NCBI RefSeq assembly: GCF_030915385.1
Contig: NZ_CP133268.1
Location: 2,161,430 to 2,225,429 of the forward strand
Direction: 5' to 3'
Length of the DNA stretch: 64,000 nucleotides
From: Neobacillus sp. PS3-12
GTDB taxonomy: Bacteria > Bacillota > Bacilli > Bacillales > Cytobacillaceae
Translations under genes and position numbers: made by a program
The notes under the pieces: model-generated
Databases searched by the model: none
Told to the model about the DNA's origin: nothing
What the model saw: the letters and a program-made list of their open reading frames with translations, nothing else
Shown: positions 16,603 to 25,743 of the stretch, piece after piece
Layout: every line of letters begins with the position of its first letter
How positions within the stretch are numbered: the first letter of the stretch is position 1

Positions 16603-18966
16603 TTATTTATCATCTTTCAAAGTAAAGACCTCTGAAGGCAACTGCTCCTCTTCACCCTTCGTTGGTTTGCGAAGATGGAAGAATACCTTGATACAGAAAA
16701 CGACTAAAAGGATGACACCAATTAAAAAGATTGTATCCGGTACGGCTCTGATTAATAACAAGTTATGAACGATACTCTGTCCAAAAAATAGTTTCGGATC
16801 ACGTGATGCCCAATATCCTTGATTATAAGCCATTTTTAATTGGATAAAACCAATAGGCAGCAGCGAGATAAATACCATTCCTGCGAGCCCGATATTTAGC
16901 AGCCAGCAAACCCATTTTAATAATCTATCATTCCATGCCTTCGGTTCCACAATGTTTCTCAATGAGAATAGAAGCAACGAAATAGCGAACATCCCGTAAA
17001 CCCCCATCATCGATGCATGGGCGTGTGCCGGTGTTAACTGCTGACCGTGCTCAAAGTAGTTGACAGCCGGAAGATTAATCAAGAACCCCATTACCCCGGC
17101 GCCGACTAAATTCCAAATAGCTGTTGAAATGAGAAACCAGAATGTTGATTTATAAGGAAAATCAATTCCGCCGTTGCGAAGCATTTTGTAATGTTCATAG
17201 GCCTCCAAAATTAACAAAGTAAGAGGGATAATTTCTAAGGCTGAGAAGACAGAACCTAGCCCAATCCAAACCTCTGCCGATCCATTATAGTAATAATGAT
17301 GGCCGATCCCAATAACTCCGCTTCCTAAAATAAGGGCAATTTGAAAATATAAAGCTTTCACAGTCGAGCTCTTTGTGACAAGCTTCAGCTGCACGAGCAG
17401 GAAGCCAATGACGACAACGGCAAAGACTTCGAAAACGCCCTCCACCCATAAATGAACAATCCACCAACGCCAATAATCCGCCATCGTATAATCTGAATCT
17501 GGTTGAATGAAAAAGGCAAAGAAATAAAAGGCCGGAACAGCGATCGCTGCATAGAACAAGAGATGGACAAGACCACCTTTATCGGTTTCCCGCTTTAAGG
17601 CATTCCTAATTCCTCTAAACATAATATAGAGCCAAATCACCATTCCAATCGCAAAGATAATTTGCCAGAATCGGCCCAGCTCCAGGTATTCCCAGCCCTG
17701 GTTACCAAGTAAAAACCACTCGTTGCCTAAATACCCTTTCATACCTAGCCATTGCCCGATTAAACTTCCAAATACTAAAACAACAAGAGCCCAGAAGAGG
17801 ATGTCCACCCATAAGCCTTGGCGTTTTGGTTCATGGCCGCCAACAAGTGGGGCAATATAAATACCCAATCCGAGCCAGGCAGTTGCAATCCAGAAAATGG
17901 CTAACTGCAAGTGCGCTCCTTTGGAAAAACTAAATGGGAACAGTTTCACAATCCACTTCATGCCAAAGAAACTTTCCGGTTCCGTGTAATAGTGAGCTAA
18001 CAAGGCCCCAAACATGACTTGAATAAAAAAGAGAATCACGACGATGACAAAGAATTTACCTGATTTAACCTGCGAGGATGTAACCGGCATTTTACGCAGG
18101 TTGAACTTCGGAAAATTCCCAGGCGTATACGCCTCTTGCATCCCTAAATGATAACGGTAGAACAAAAATAGAATGACGGCCATAAATAATGATAAAAGAG
18201 TGATACTGACCCCGCTCCATAAAACAGAACTATAGGTTAACGTATTTCCAGCATCTTGATAATAAGGCCAGTTATTAGTATAGGAGATTTTTTTATCATT
18301 TGGACGATCTGTACTCGACAACCAGGCTGTCCAGAAGAAGAAATCGGCGACTTGCGTGATTTGACTCCCATTATCCACCCAGGCACGATTTTTCTTTGGC
18401 ATATCCGTTTCTTTAATAAGATGTGGCTGTAATCCCCAGCCATCCCCCTTCGTAAAGACATTCCGATAATAGTTTCTGACCTGGTCTAAACCATAAACCT
18501 GTGCAGCCGTTAAGACCAATGTATCTGTCTTTTTTGCATAGCGGTTTTGACGTATTTCAGCGACAACTTGGTCACGTATGACCGATTGCTTATCTTTCGT
18601 GAGCTTAGCAAATGAGGTGTTCCATTGTTTGTCAGCGTAGAAATTCTGCATTCCTTCTGTATAGATTTTCAACGCCTCTGCCGTGTAATCCGGACCCATG
18701 TAGGAACCATTCCCAAGCACGGTTCCATAGTCCATTAAGGCATATTTTTGAAAAACAGCCTGCCCGCCTTCGATGGATTTCTTTGTAAATAACACTTTTC
18801 CACTTTGATCCTTAACAAGCGGCCGCGGCGCCTCTGATTTAAAAATCCAATACCCGCCTGCTAGTAATACCGTAAAAGCCAGCAGCAATACACCGATCAG
18901 GATGGATTTGATAAAACCATTTTTCGTATGGTTCTTCGAACTAATCTTTGATTGCTTCATTTCCAT
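16603..18966 (-). CDS. norZ: Quinol-dependent nitric oxide reductase (qNor)
   Basis: A single-subunit quinol NO reductase of 787 residues that reduces two NO to N2O in the membrane using quinol. A first helix is followed by the family's extracytoplasmic domain (about residues 45-230) and a haem-copper-like core with about twelve helices. Metal ligand segments HLWVEGVFEVFA, GIGHHYYYNG and HAHASMMGVYGMF are intact. ATG at 18966 is preferred to ATG 18981, since the latter lies within the GGAGGG ribosome-binding site. A perfect Fnr box sits 32 bp upstream. With ric at 27.8 kb it points to NO detoxification or denitrification. Confidence 0.95.
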   Translation of the reverse strand: MEMKQSKISSKNHTKNGFIKSILIGVLLLAFTVLLAGGYWIFKSEAPRPLVKDQSGKVLFTKKSIEGGQAVFQKYALMDYGTVLGNGSYMGPDYTAEALKIYTEGMQNFYADKQWNTSFAKLTKDKQSVIRDQVVAEIRQNRYAKKTDTLVLTAAQVYGLDQVRNYYRNVFTKGDGWGLQPHLIKETDMPKKNRAWVDNGSQITQVADFFFWTAWLSSTDRPNDKKISYTNNWPYYQDAGNTLTYSSVLWSGVSITLLSLFMAVILFLFYRYHLGMQEAYTPGNFPKFNLRKMPVTSSQVKSGKFFVIVVILFFIQVMFGALLAHYYTEPESFFGMKWIVKLFPFSFSKGAHLQLAIFWIATAWLGLGIYIAPLVGGHEPKRQGLWVDILFWALVVLVFGSLIGQWLGMKGYLGNEWFLLGNQGWEYLELGRFWQIIFAIGMVIWLYIMFRGIRNALKRETDKGGLVHLLFYAAIAVPAFYFFAFFIQPDSDYTMADYWRWWIVHLWVEGVFEVFAVVVIGFLLVQLKLVTKSSTVKALYFQIALILGSGVIGIGHHYYYNGSAEVWIGLGSVFSALEIIPLTLLILEAYEHYKMLRNGGIDFPYKSTFWFLISTAIWNLVGAGVMGFLINLPAVNYFEHGQQLTPAHAHASMMGVYGMFAISLLLFSLRNIVEPKAWNDRLLKWVCWLLNIGLAGMVFISLLPIGFIQLKMAYNQGYWASRDPKLFFGQSIVHNLLLIRAVPDTIFLIGVILLVVFCIKVFFHLRKPTKGEEEQLPSEVFTLKDDK

Positions 18967-18997
18967 TCTTGTACCCTCCATTAACTTTAATTATATT

Positions 18998-19013
18998 TGT
19001 GAAACAAATCACA
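18998..19013. promoter_or_regulatory. Fnr box upstream of norZ
   Basis: TGTGAAACAAATCACA fits TGTGA-N6-TCACA perfectly. It lies between the 43-codon gene and norZ, giving norZ a possible anaerobic promoter of its own. Confidence 0.75.
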
Positions 19014-19067
19014 ATTGTATACACAGGAATTTCTTGAGGTATCCTTCTAACGCCGTTTACCTCATCG

Positions 19068-19199
19068 GTCATTCACATACATTGCGCTCATGCTTCCACT
19101 CATTCAAAACGGCCTCAGCATTTAATTGCGCTTTTTTCCTCCATATTGATTCCGTTCCACCAACCTCACTACGGAGTGACCTGTAAATTGTTCGATCAT
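19068..19199 (-). CDS. 43-residue protein of unknown function upstream of norZ
   Basis: An intact 43-codon frame starts at ATG 19199 with a near-perfect AGGAGGAGCTTTT upstream and ends at TGA 19070-19068. It begins MIEQFTGHSVVRLVERNQY and ends HERNVCE. It is charged, soluble, without signal peptide, and has one cysteine two residues from the end. It lies about 100 bp before norZ, with Fur-like and Fnr boxes just upstream and another Fnr box between it and norZ. No family recognised; the small Fur-regulated basic proteins of Bacillus are a possible comparison only by size and regulation. Confidence 0.6.
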
Positions 19200-19223
19200 A
19201 AAAGCTCCTCCTAATTATTTAAT

Positions 19224-19238
19224 TGATAATCATTCTCA
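19224..19238. promoter_or_regulatory. Fur/PerR-type box
   Basis: TGATAATCATTCTCA matches the 7-1-7 Fur motif TGATAAT-N-ATTATCA with one mismatch. It lies 25 bp upstream of the 43-codon gene start, where binding would block transcription. Confidence 0.6.
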
Positions 19239-19252
19239 TTAAAGATTATACT

Positions 19253-19268
19253 TGTGAGATGATTCACA
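19253..19268. promoter_or_regulatory. Fnr box upstream of the 43-codon gene
   Basis: TGTGAGATGATTCACA is a perfect TGTGA-N6-TCACA match, 14 bp beyond the Fur-like box. The order Fnr box, Fur box, small gene, Fnr box, norZ suggests combined oxygen, iron and NO control. Confidence 0.72.
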
Positions 19269-19280
19269 TATGATCACATG

Positions 19281-19347
19281 GTTTTTTATTTATTGGCTAT
19301 GCTAATGGCCTCTATTGATTTTTTTAAGCTGATTGACGACCAAGAAG
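19281..19347. repeat. Left copy of a direct repeat that brackets the rbs region
   Basis: A 24-bp block beginning GTTTTTTATTTATTGG (19281-19304) and the 16-bp block ATTGACGACCAAGAAG (19332-19347) are repeated exactly at 25647-25670 and 25685-25700, with different spacers. Confidence 0.75.
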
Positions 19348-19541
19348 TCCAATAAAGTGAAGGCCCCTCCCCCCAGCACACCTGCAGAAATCAAGTGTCT
19401 CGAGTAAAAATCAACAGCCAAATTTTACACAGCCTATTTATTTGTTCATGATAACCAATATAACTCGAACAACATCAAGTTTACCTTTTAATAGGTAGAA
19501 TAAACCTTGATTTCCATCAACCTTTTAAACTATTTGATATC

Positions 19542-19582
19542 AAAAAAAAGAGAAGGAAAACTGGTTAAGTTCCCTTCTCTCT
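19542..19582 (-). terminator. Terminator of the ribose operon
   Basis: On the minus strand AGAGAAGGGAAC pairs with GTTTTCCTTCTCT around a 7-nt loop and is followed by eight T, 31 bp after the rbsB stop. Confidence 0.85.
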
Positions 19583-19612
19583 ATTTGATCCACAGTATAT
19601 AATAATCAGATA

Positions 19613-20563
19613 TTAGAATCCAGCGAAATCCGTTCCTTTATTTACTAATTGTAATGGAGATGGAATGGAGGCCTTTACAGTTTCCTTATTAATCAATTTT
19701 AAGGAGTTGTCCACGCCTAACACACCTTCTTGGGCTGGCTGTTGTGCAATGTCAGCATACATTGTACCATTTTGAACATTGCTGATCGCCTCTTTTTCAC
19801 CATCAATTCCAATGATAGAGATATCTTTTTTATTGGAAGCTTGAACGGCTTTTAATGCACCAAGTGCCATCTCATCATTTTGTGCAAAAATTCCTTTCAC
19901 ATCCGGTTGGGATTGCAGAATGTTCTGCATAACATTTAACGCTTTACTGCGGTCAAAGTCGGCAGGTTGTTTAGCAACAATCTGAATTCCTTTGGCGGTT
20001 GCAATTTCCTTATCAAATCCCTGTTCACGATCTCTTTCTGCAGAAGTTCCGATTACTCCTTGAAGCTCAACTACTTTACCATTACCGTTTAATGCTTTAA
20101 TTAATTGGTCAGCCGCCATCTTACCAGCCGCTACGTTATCAGATGCAATGAATGTAGCAATCTTGCCTCCTTCTACACTACGGTCAAGTGTAATCACAGG
20201 AATATTTGCCTTATTAGCCATTTGTACTGCACTTGTCAGCGATTGACTGGAAACTGGATTTAGAATGATCGCCTCTACCTTTTGTTGAATAAGATCTTGA
20301 ATTTGAGATAATTGTTTTGCTGCATCATTATTGCCGTCATTAACAATTAGATTTACACCCTTGCTATCTGCTTCTTTTTGGGCTCCATCACGCATTGCTA
20401 CGAAAAACGGATTGTTCAATGTTGAAACCGCAAACCCAATTGCATGCTTTGCACTACCATTACTTGAAGAAGTACTGGATTTTCCAGATTGTGAACTACA
20501 GCCAACTAGTAAACTCGTACCTAACAAACCGATTGCAACAGCTTTTACAATACTTTTTTTCAT
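19613..20563 (-). CDS. rbsB: D-ribose ABC transporter, substrate-binding lipoprotein
   Basis: A 316-residue periplasmic-binding-protein type 1 family member with a lipoprotein signal peptide: basic start, hydrophobic core and lipobox LLVGC. The mature part begins with a Ser-rich linker and shows GFAVSTLNNPFFVAM, the RbsB-like NDGNNDAAKQ and a C-terminal NKGTDFAGF. It binds ribose at the outer membrane face and delivers it to RbsC. TAGGAGGAAAATC precedes the ATG. It is last in the rbs operon, 69 bp after rbsC. Confidence 0.95.
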   Translation of the reverse strand: MKKSIVKAVAIGLLGTSLLVGCSSQSGKSSTSSSNGSAKHAIGFAVSTLNNPFFVAMRDGAQKEADSKGVNLIVNDGNNDAAKQLSQIQDLIQQKVEAIILNPVSSQSLTSAVQMANKANIPVITLDRSVEGGKIATFIASDNVAAGKMAADQLIKALNGNGKVVELQGVIGTSAERDREQGFDKEIATAKGIQIVAKQPADFDRSKALNVMQNILQSQPDVKGIFAQNDEMALGALKAVQASNKKDISIIGIDGEKEAISNVQNGTMYADIAQQPAQEGVLGVDNSLKLINKETVKASIPSPLQLVNKGTDFAGF

Positions 20564-20632
20564 AAGATTTTCCTCCTAAGGAAATAGAATATAATAGTAT
20601 TAGTTTGCAAGTTTTATATTAAAATCCTATTG

Positions 20633-21559
20633 CTACTTTTTCTTACGGTCCAACATAATAGCAATCAGGATAATAACACCTTTAACAGCATCTTGATAGA
20701 ATGCATTTACATTCAAAAGGTTTAACCCATTATTAATGACTCCCAAAACCAGAGCACCAATAATTGTTCCAATCAATGTTCCTTCTCCGCCCATCAAGCT
20801 GGTTCCACCAAGCACTACAGCCGTAATAGCGTCCAATTCATACCCGGTGCCGGCAGTTGGTTCAGCGGATCCAAGTCGTGACGTCAAAATAACTCCCGCC
20901 AATGCTGCAAGAAAACCACTGATGACATAAACGACAACTAAATAACGTTTTACCGGGACACCTGCTAAAAATGCAGCACCTTCATTTCCACCTACCGCAT
21001 AAATTTTTCGTCCTGCAGTCATTCGGTTTAAAAAGATCCATCCAAGAACGATTGCGATGATCATAATCCAAACAGGATTAGGTATGCCCGCCGTTGTACC
21101 TGTTCCCAAGTTCATGAAGGAAGCTGGCAAACCAAAAATAGGTGTGCCATGTGTGTAAATTTCCGTAAAGCCGCGGAACAATGTCATCGTACCCAATGTA
21201 ACGATAAAAGCAGCAAGTTTCCCATATCCAACTAATACACCATTGAAAAATCCTGCTACAACACCGATAAGTAAACCAATAAGGGCAGCAGTCACTGGCG
21301 AAAACCCATGAGTCATTAACCCGGCAGTAACTGCACCGGATAGTGCCAGAGTGGCGCCCACAGATAAGTCAATACCACTTGTTAAAATAACAAAGGTCAT
21401 CCCAATCGCCAGTAGCGCATTAATGGAAGTTTGCAAGGCAATATTGGATAAGTTACCAAATGATAAAAAGCGATTTGACGCGATTGACATAATGATCGAT
21501 AAAATAATTAACCCAATCAGCGGTCCTAAATGATATTTTTTAAATAATGAAGAAATCAA
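20633..21559 (-). CDS. rbsC: D-ribose ABC transporter, permease
   Basis: A 308-residue permease with eight to ten hydrophobic helices and the family segments LTSGIDLSVGATLALSGAV, GFFNGVLVGYGKLAAFIVTLG and GGTSLMGGEGTLIGT. RbsC forms the membrane pore of the ribose importer with the RbsA ATPase. Its start overlaps the rbsA stop by four bases (ATGA), indicating translational coupling. Confidence 0.96.
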   Translation of the reverse strand: MISSLFKKYHLGPLIGLIILSIIMSIASNRFLSFGNLSNIALQTSINALLAIGMTFVILTSGIDLSVGATLALSGAVTAGLMTHGFSPVTAALIGLLIGVVAGFFNGVLVGYGKLAAFIVTLGTMTLFRGFTEIYTHGTPIFGLPASFMNLGTGTTAGIPNPVWIMIIAIVLGWIFLNRMTAGRKIYAVGGNEGAAFLAGVPVKRYLVVVYVISGFLAALAGVILTSRLGSAEPTAGTGYELDAITAVVLGGTSLMGGEGTLIGTIIGALVLGVINNGLNLLNVNAFYQDAVKGVIILIAIMLDRKKK

Positions 21560-23048
21560 TGGAGTTCCCCTCCTGTCGCAATTTTCATAAATACATCCTG
21601 ATCGAATGAATCTCGCTGTAATTCTCCGGCAATCGTATGATCCCGCATCACATACACACGATCACTCATTCCCAATAGTTCAGGTAAATCGGAGGAAATT
21701 AACAGTATGGCATTTCCATCGGCAACAATTTGATTCATCAGGCGATAGATCTCTTGCTTTGCCCCGACATCGATTCCCCGAGTTGGTTCATCCAGAATAA
21801 AGAGCGATGGTTCCGTTGCCATCCACTTGGAAAGAACGACCTTTTGCTGATTTCCTCCACTTAATCTGCCAGCCTGCTGTTCCATTGAATGCGATTTTAT
21901 TTTTAATTTTGCAATCATTGAACTCGCCAGATTTTTCTCTTTGCCCCGAGCGATAAAACCAAGATTTGAACGCTGTTCCAATGTTGGTAATGCAATATTT
22001 TCGCCAATTTGGCAGATAAAACCAATCCTTCTTGTTTGCGGTCTTCAGTTGCAAAGGCAATTCCCTTTTTGATCGCTTCAACCGGGCTCCTGAAGTTGGA
22101 CTCTTGTTGCTTCCACTTTAAGCTCCCTTTTGTTTTCCGATCCACTCCGAAGATGATACGGGCAACTTCTGTGCGGCCCGATCCCATAAGGCCCCCAATT
22201 CCAACAATCTCACCTGCACGGATATGGAGGGAAATATCCTGAACAGCTGATGACGATACTTTTTCAAGCCGAAGTATTTCCTTGCCAATAGAGGCTTCTT
22301 CTTTCGGATACCTTTCTGTGACGCTTCGTCCGACCATCAAAGATACCAATTGATCCTCAGTGGATTCTTTAATCAACCGTGTGTCTATGTACTGGCCATC
22401 TCGCAGTACCGTTACCCGATCAACTATGGCAAATAGTTCTTCCATTCGGTGTGAGATATAGATAATCCCTACATTGGACGACTTTAATGTTTGGATAATT
22501 TCAAACAGACGCTCTGTTTCACGATCTGTTAGTGCTGCCGTCGGCTCATCCATGATCAAATAACGAACATCCATCAATAAGGCTTTCGCAATTTCCACCA
22601 ATTGTTGTTCACCGACACTTAATTCTTTTACGATCGTATTCGGATCTTTATTTAGCATTAACCGTTGCAGAACTTCTTTTGTGAGTTCACGAAGTTGCTT
22701 TCTGTCGATAAATCCCTTTTTAGAAAAAAGCTTTTCGTGGCCAATCAATAGGTTTTCCGCAATGCTCAAGCTTGGAAATAAACTGATTTCCTGATGGATC
22801 ATTTCAATCCCATATTTGCGTGCATCATGGATGGAATGAAGGGAAAGCGGCTGGCCATCAATTTTAGCAGTCCCGCTATCAGGTGCATAAACACCCGTCA
22901 ATATTTTCATTAGTGTCGATTTCCCGGCACCATTTTCACCTAATAATGCATGTACTTCTCCTGGGTAAATATCCAATTTTACATTTTTTAATACGGATAC
23001 ACCCGAAAATGATTTATTTATACCTTCCAGTTGTAGTAAACCACTCAT
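21556..23048 (-). pseudogene. rbsA: D-ribose ABC transporter, duplicated ATP-binding protein, split by a one-base deletion
   Basis: RbsA powers ribose uptake. The first ABC domain is complete (GENGAGKST Walker A, LSVGEQQ signature, LIMDEPTAAL Walker B). The second has LSGGNQQKVVLSKW and FILDEPTRGIDVG. Between them the frame breaks near 22008: after EDRKQEGLVLSAK the expected GENIALPTLEQRSN continues in another frame. One missing base in the plus-strand GCCAATTTGGC explains it and restores about 498 residues. ATG at 23048 follows GGAGGGATTCAA. Flanking genes are intact and the 4-bp overlap with rbsC is kept, so a consensus error is quite possible. Confidence 0.9.
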
Positions 23049-23059
23049 TTGAATCCCTC

Positions 23060-23452
23060 CTAAAAGGGTACACCTGCAACCAAGATAACGTTGGCGTAAG
23101 GTGTCCATTCTCCTGTTCGAATAACCGTGACAGCCCGTTCACTCATTTTTTTAAAATCTGTATGCAGAACAAATTCATAAGGCTTGTCAACAATTTGCTG
23201 AACACGGTTCAACAACGTTGAATTTGTTTCCTTCAATTCTGTTGCCACAACATATGATTCGATGACAAGTTCCTCTGCAATGGTCTGAAGCGTATCTTCA
23301 AATGAAACAGTTCCAGGCCTCAATGCGAGGTCAATCAGGTTCACTCCTGGCGGTATTGGCAATCCATTATCAGCAATGACCAACATATCGCCATGCCCCA
23401 TTGCCGAAATCACTTTGTTCAATTCACTGTGTAATAAACCTGTCTTTTTCAT
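23060..23452 (-). CDS. rbsD: D-ribose pyranase
   Basis: A 130-residue RbsD/FucU-family protein that converts beta-ribopyranose to the furanose form used by ribokinase. The catalytic histidine is His20 in MGHGDMLVIAD, and the C terminus has GEWTPYANVILVAGVPF, which is nearly invariant in the family. Its start overlaps the rbsK stop (ATGA), and rbsA follows 11 bp after its stop. Confidence 0.96.
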   Translation of the reverse strand: MKKTGLLHSELNKVISAMGHGDMLVIADNGLPIPPGVNLIDLALRPGTVSFEDTLQTIAEELVIESYVVATELKETNSTLLNRVQQIVDKPYEFVLHTDFKKMSERAVTVIRTGEWTPYANVILVAGVPF

Positions 23453-24360
23453 GGTAAATTCACCCCGATTTCAGCTAGTTCCTCACTATTTGGAAAAGAA
23501 GACTGAGCACCTTTTCGTGTTGTAGTGAAAGCAGCTGCCTGATTAGCAAAGCGGACAGCATCTAAAAGATCTGTGCCTGAGCAATAGGCGACTGCAAATG
23601 CAGCAACAAATGTATCACCCGCACCAACAGTATCAATTGCATTTACTTTCACAGCTTCAACATGACGGGAGGCATCCTGTGTATGTACCCAAACACCGCT
23701 CGCACCGCGTGTTTCTAAAATCATTTTAATCCCCAGGGTAAACAGTTTTTCCAGTGGTAATCCGTTTTCCTGTAACTTCTTTAATTCAGTTTGATTCGGT
23801 ACTAAAATATCAACATGCTGCAGGAACTCAATTGGCAATTCACAAACGGGTGCAGGATTTAAAATCACTGGAACACCTGCTTTATGAGCAATTTGAGCAG
23901 CCTTTGCGACGGACTCCAGCGGAATTTCAAGCTGAAGCAACAATGCATCCGCCTGCTCAATTTTTTCAATGTGAACTTTCTCCAATACATCTGGGCTGAA
24001 CCTCGCATTAGCACCCGGAATGACAACAATTTCATTCTCACTTGAATCCTCTACCAGGATAATGGCAGCACCTGTAGGTGAATCTTCTATGGTAACAAGA
24101 TTAGAGGTCAATACCCCGACATTTTCTAACGATTCTCTTAACATGCCGCTATAAGAATCAGAACCTAAACAACCAAACATCGTTACCTTCGCACCAAGTT
24201 TCGCAGCAGCAACTGCTTGATTTGCACCTTTTCCTCCGGGATATACAACAAAATCATGAGACATTATCGTTTGTCCTGGTTGTGGTAACGTTTCCACATA
24301 GGCTGTTAAATCTGCATTTAAGCTCCCGACCACTGCAATATTAGGAATTTTATCTGTCAT
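23449..24360 (-). CDS. rbsK: Ribokinase
   Basis: A 303-residue PfkB-family kinase that phosphorylates ribose to ribose 5-phosphate. NADLTAYVETLPQPGQT, VYPGGKGANQAVAAAKLG and the C-terminal anion-hole/catalytic segment DTVGAGDTFVAAF are present. It is first in the rbsK-D-A-C-B operon. AAAGGAGCATTTGAGAA precedes the ATG. Two TGGTAACGTTTCCA operators lie upstream and a third lies inside codons 22-26 or so of this gene. Confidence 0.96.
   Translation of the reverse strand: MTDKIPNIAVVGSLNADLTAYVETLPQPGQTIMSHDFVVYPGGKGANQAVAAAKLGAKVTMFGCLGSDSYSGMLRESLENVGVLTSNLVTIEDSPTGAAIILVEDSSENEIVVIPGANARFSPDVLEKVHIEKIEQADALLLQLEIPLESVAKAAQIAHKAGVPVILNPAPVCELPIEFLQHVDILVPNQTELKKLQENGLPLEKLFTLGIKMILETRGASGVWVHTQDASRHVEAVKVNAIDTVGAGDTFVAAFAVAYCSGTDLLDAVRFANQAAAFTTTRKGAQSSFPNSEELAEIGVNLP
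24283..24296. promoter_or_regulatory. RbsR-type operator inside the rbsK coding region
   Basis: TGGTAACGTTTCCA is identical to the two upstream copies and is extended to TGTGGTAACGTTTCCACA, the most symmetrical of the set. Position within rbsK, about 65 bp after the start, suits a roadblock or looping site. Confidence 0.65.
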
Positions 24361-24407
24361 TTCTCAAATGCTCCTTTATTATCAGTCGTAACCATTTACC
24401 TAAATTG

Positions 24408-24421
24408 TGGTAACGTTTCCA
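24408..24421. promoter_or_regulatory. RbsR operator upstream of rbsK
   Basis: TGGTAACGTTTCCA, a LacI-family operator with the central CG, lies 48 bp upstream of the rbsK start. Confidence 0.78.
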
Positions 24422-24529
24422 TATTGTTCATGAATCAGCTTTAAGGCTCTAAAATCTTTGTATATTCCTGATTTCATTCCTTAATGCTGCATGATTAATG
24501 TTGATTATTTGGATTAACATCTACATTTA

Positions 24530-24543
24530 TGGTAACGTTTCCA
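24530..24543. promoter_or_regulatory. Second RbsR operator between rbsR and rbsK
   Basis: An identical TGGTAACGTTTCCA lies 122 bp before the first operator and 34 bp after the rbsR stop. Confidence 0.75.
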
Positions 24544-24576
24544 CAATGCTTAAAAAATATGTTATGAGATTCTTAA

Positions 24577-25578
24577 TTATTCTTCTGTCATTCGTTGTGT
24601 AGACGAACGAACCAGTAATTCAAAATTAAATACCTCTTTAATACGTCGTTTGCTCGGATTTACAATCTCCTCCAATAGCAACTGACAGGCTCTTCTTCCC
24701 ATTTCATAACCTGGTTGAAAAATAGTTGTTAAAGTTGGTGATGTATATGCGCCTGATCCAATTCCATCATAGCCGACAACACCTAAGTCTGTCCCACATT
24801 TGATGCCTAATTTTTCACAAGCTTGTAAAACACCAATCGCCATTAGATCATTAGCTGCAAAAATAGCATCCGGCCGATGGCTGCCTTCCTGTTCGAGAAT
24901 TTTCCATGCAGCTTCATAGCCCCCGCTTCTCCTGAAATCTGATTCCACGATTTGTGGTTCGTGATGCCCAAATTCTTCAACGGCTTGCATATATCCAGCC
25001 AAACGTGCCTTTGCAGTCCTTGCACTTGTTGGTCCACTTATGTGTACTACTCTCCTATATCCCATTTCATATAAATGTTTAGTTGCAGTATAAGCCCCCA
25101 ATTCATTATCAACCCATACTGAATGGCCTGCTTGAACCATTTCACGATCCACCGAAACAAACGGCATCTTGCCAATTATTTTCAGCAAATCACTTTCCAA
25201 ACTGCGGCTCCCGACTAGAACAACACCTTCACATCTTTTTTCAATTAATAAAGAAATGTACATGTCTTCACGTTCAATTTTCCAATCGGAATTGCAAAGG
25301 ATAAGATTATAATTGTTTTCAATTGCCTCATCCTCTACTCCCCGTGCAATATTCGGGAAAAATGGATTGGAAATATCGGGTATCACAAGACCAAGCGTAT
25401 AAGTCTTACCACTAACCAGCCCTCGGGCTATATTACTAGGACGAAATCCAAGAATATCCATGGCGTTCAAAACATTTTTTCTTTTGTCATCGCTTACATA
25501 ACCATTATCATTAATTACACGCGAAACAGTGCTAACAGAAACACCTGCTTCTCGTGCTACATCCTTTATAGTTGCCAT
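24577..25578 (-). CDS. rbsR: Ribose operon repressor, LacI family
   Basis: A 333-residue LacI/GalR regulator. The helix-turn-helix and hinge are clear at the N terminus (ATIKDVAREAGVSVSTVSRV, then RPSNIARGLVSG), followed by a periplasmic-binding-protein-like effector domain ending in QPGYEMGRRACQLLLEE. ATG at 25578 has AGGAGTG upstream. Another operator copy overlaps its promoter, which suggests autorepression. Ribose as inducer is inferred from the downstream operon. Confidence 0.92.
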   Translation of the reverse strand: MATIKDVAREAGVSVSTVSRVINDNGYVSDDKRKNVLNAMDILGFRPSNIARGLVSGKTYTLGLVIPDISNPFFPNIARGVEDEAIENNYNLILCNSDWKIEREDMYISLLIEKRCEGVVLVGSRSLESDLLKIIGKMPFVSVDREMVQAGHSVWVDNELGAYTATKHLYEMGYRRVVHISGPTSARTAKARLAGYMQAVEEFGHHEPQIVESDFRRSGGYEAAWKILEQEGSHRPDAIFAANDLMAIGVLQACEKLGIKCGTDLGVVGYDGIGSGAYTSPTLTTIFQPGYEMGRRACQLLLEEIVNPSKRRIKEVFNFELLVRSSTQRMTEE

Positions 25579-25595
25579 GGTTTCCACTCCTAATG

Positions 25596-25609
25596 TGGTA
25601 ACGTTTTCA
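25596..25609. promoter_or_regulatory. RbsR operator at the rbsR promoter
   Basis: TGGTAACGTTTTCA differs from the other three copies at one base and lies 18 bp before the rbsR start. Confidence 0.7.
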
Positions 25610-25646
25610 TAAGTATTTTAAACCTTACCTGGAATTCCTGTCAATA

Positions 25647-25700
25647 GTTTTTTATTTATTGGCTATGCTATTGTTTACAAGCCTATTGACGACCAAGAAG
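25647..25700. repeat. Right copy of the direct repeat that brackets the rbs region
   Basis: It carries the same 24-bp and 16-bp blocks as 19281-19347, in the same orientation, with a 14-bp instead of a 27-bp spacer. Confidence 0.75.
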
Positions 25701-25701
25701 G

Positions 25702-25735
25702 CAAAAAAAAGCATCAAACCCCAAGGATTTGACGC
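25702..25735 (-). terminator. Terminator after the ArsC-like gene
   Basis: On the minus strand GCGTCAAA pairs with TTTGATGC, followed by eight T, ten bases beyond the ArsC-like stop. Confidence 0.85.
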
Positions 25736-25743
25736 ACGATCTT

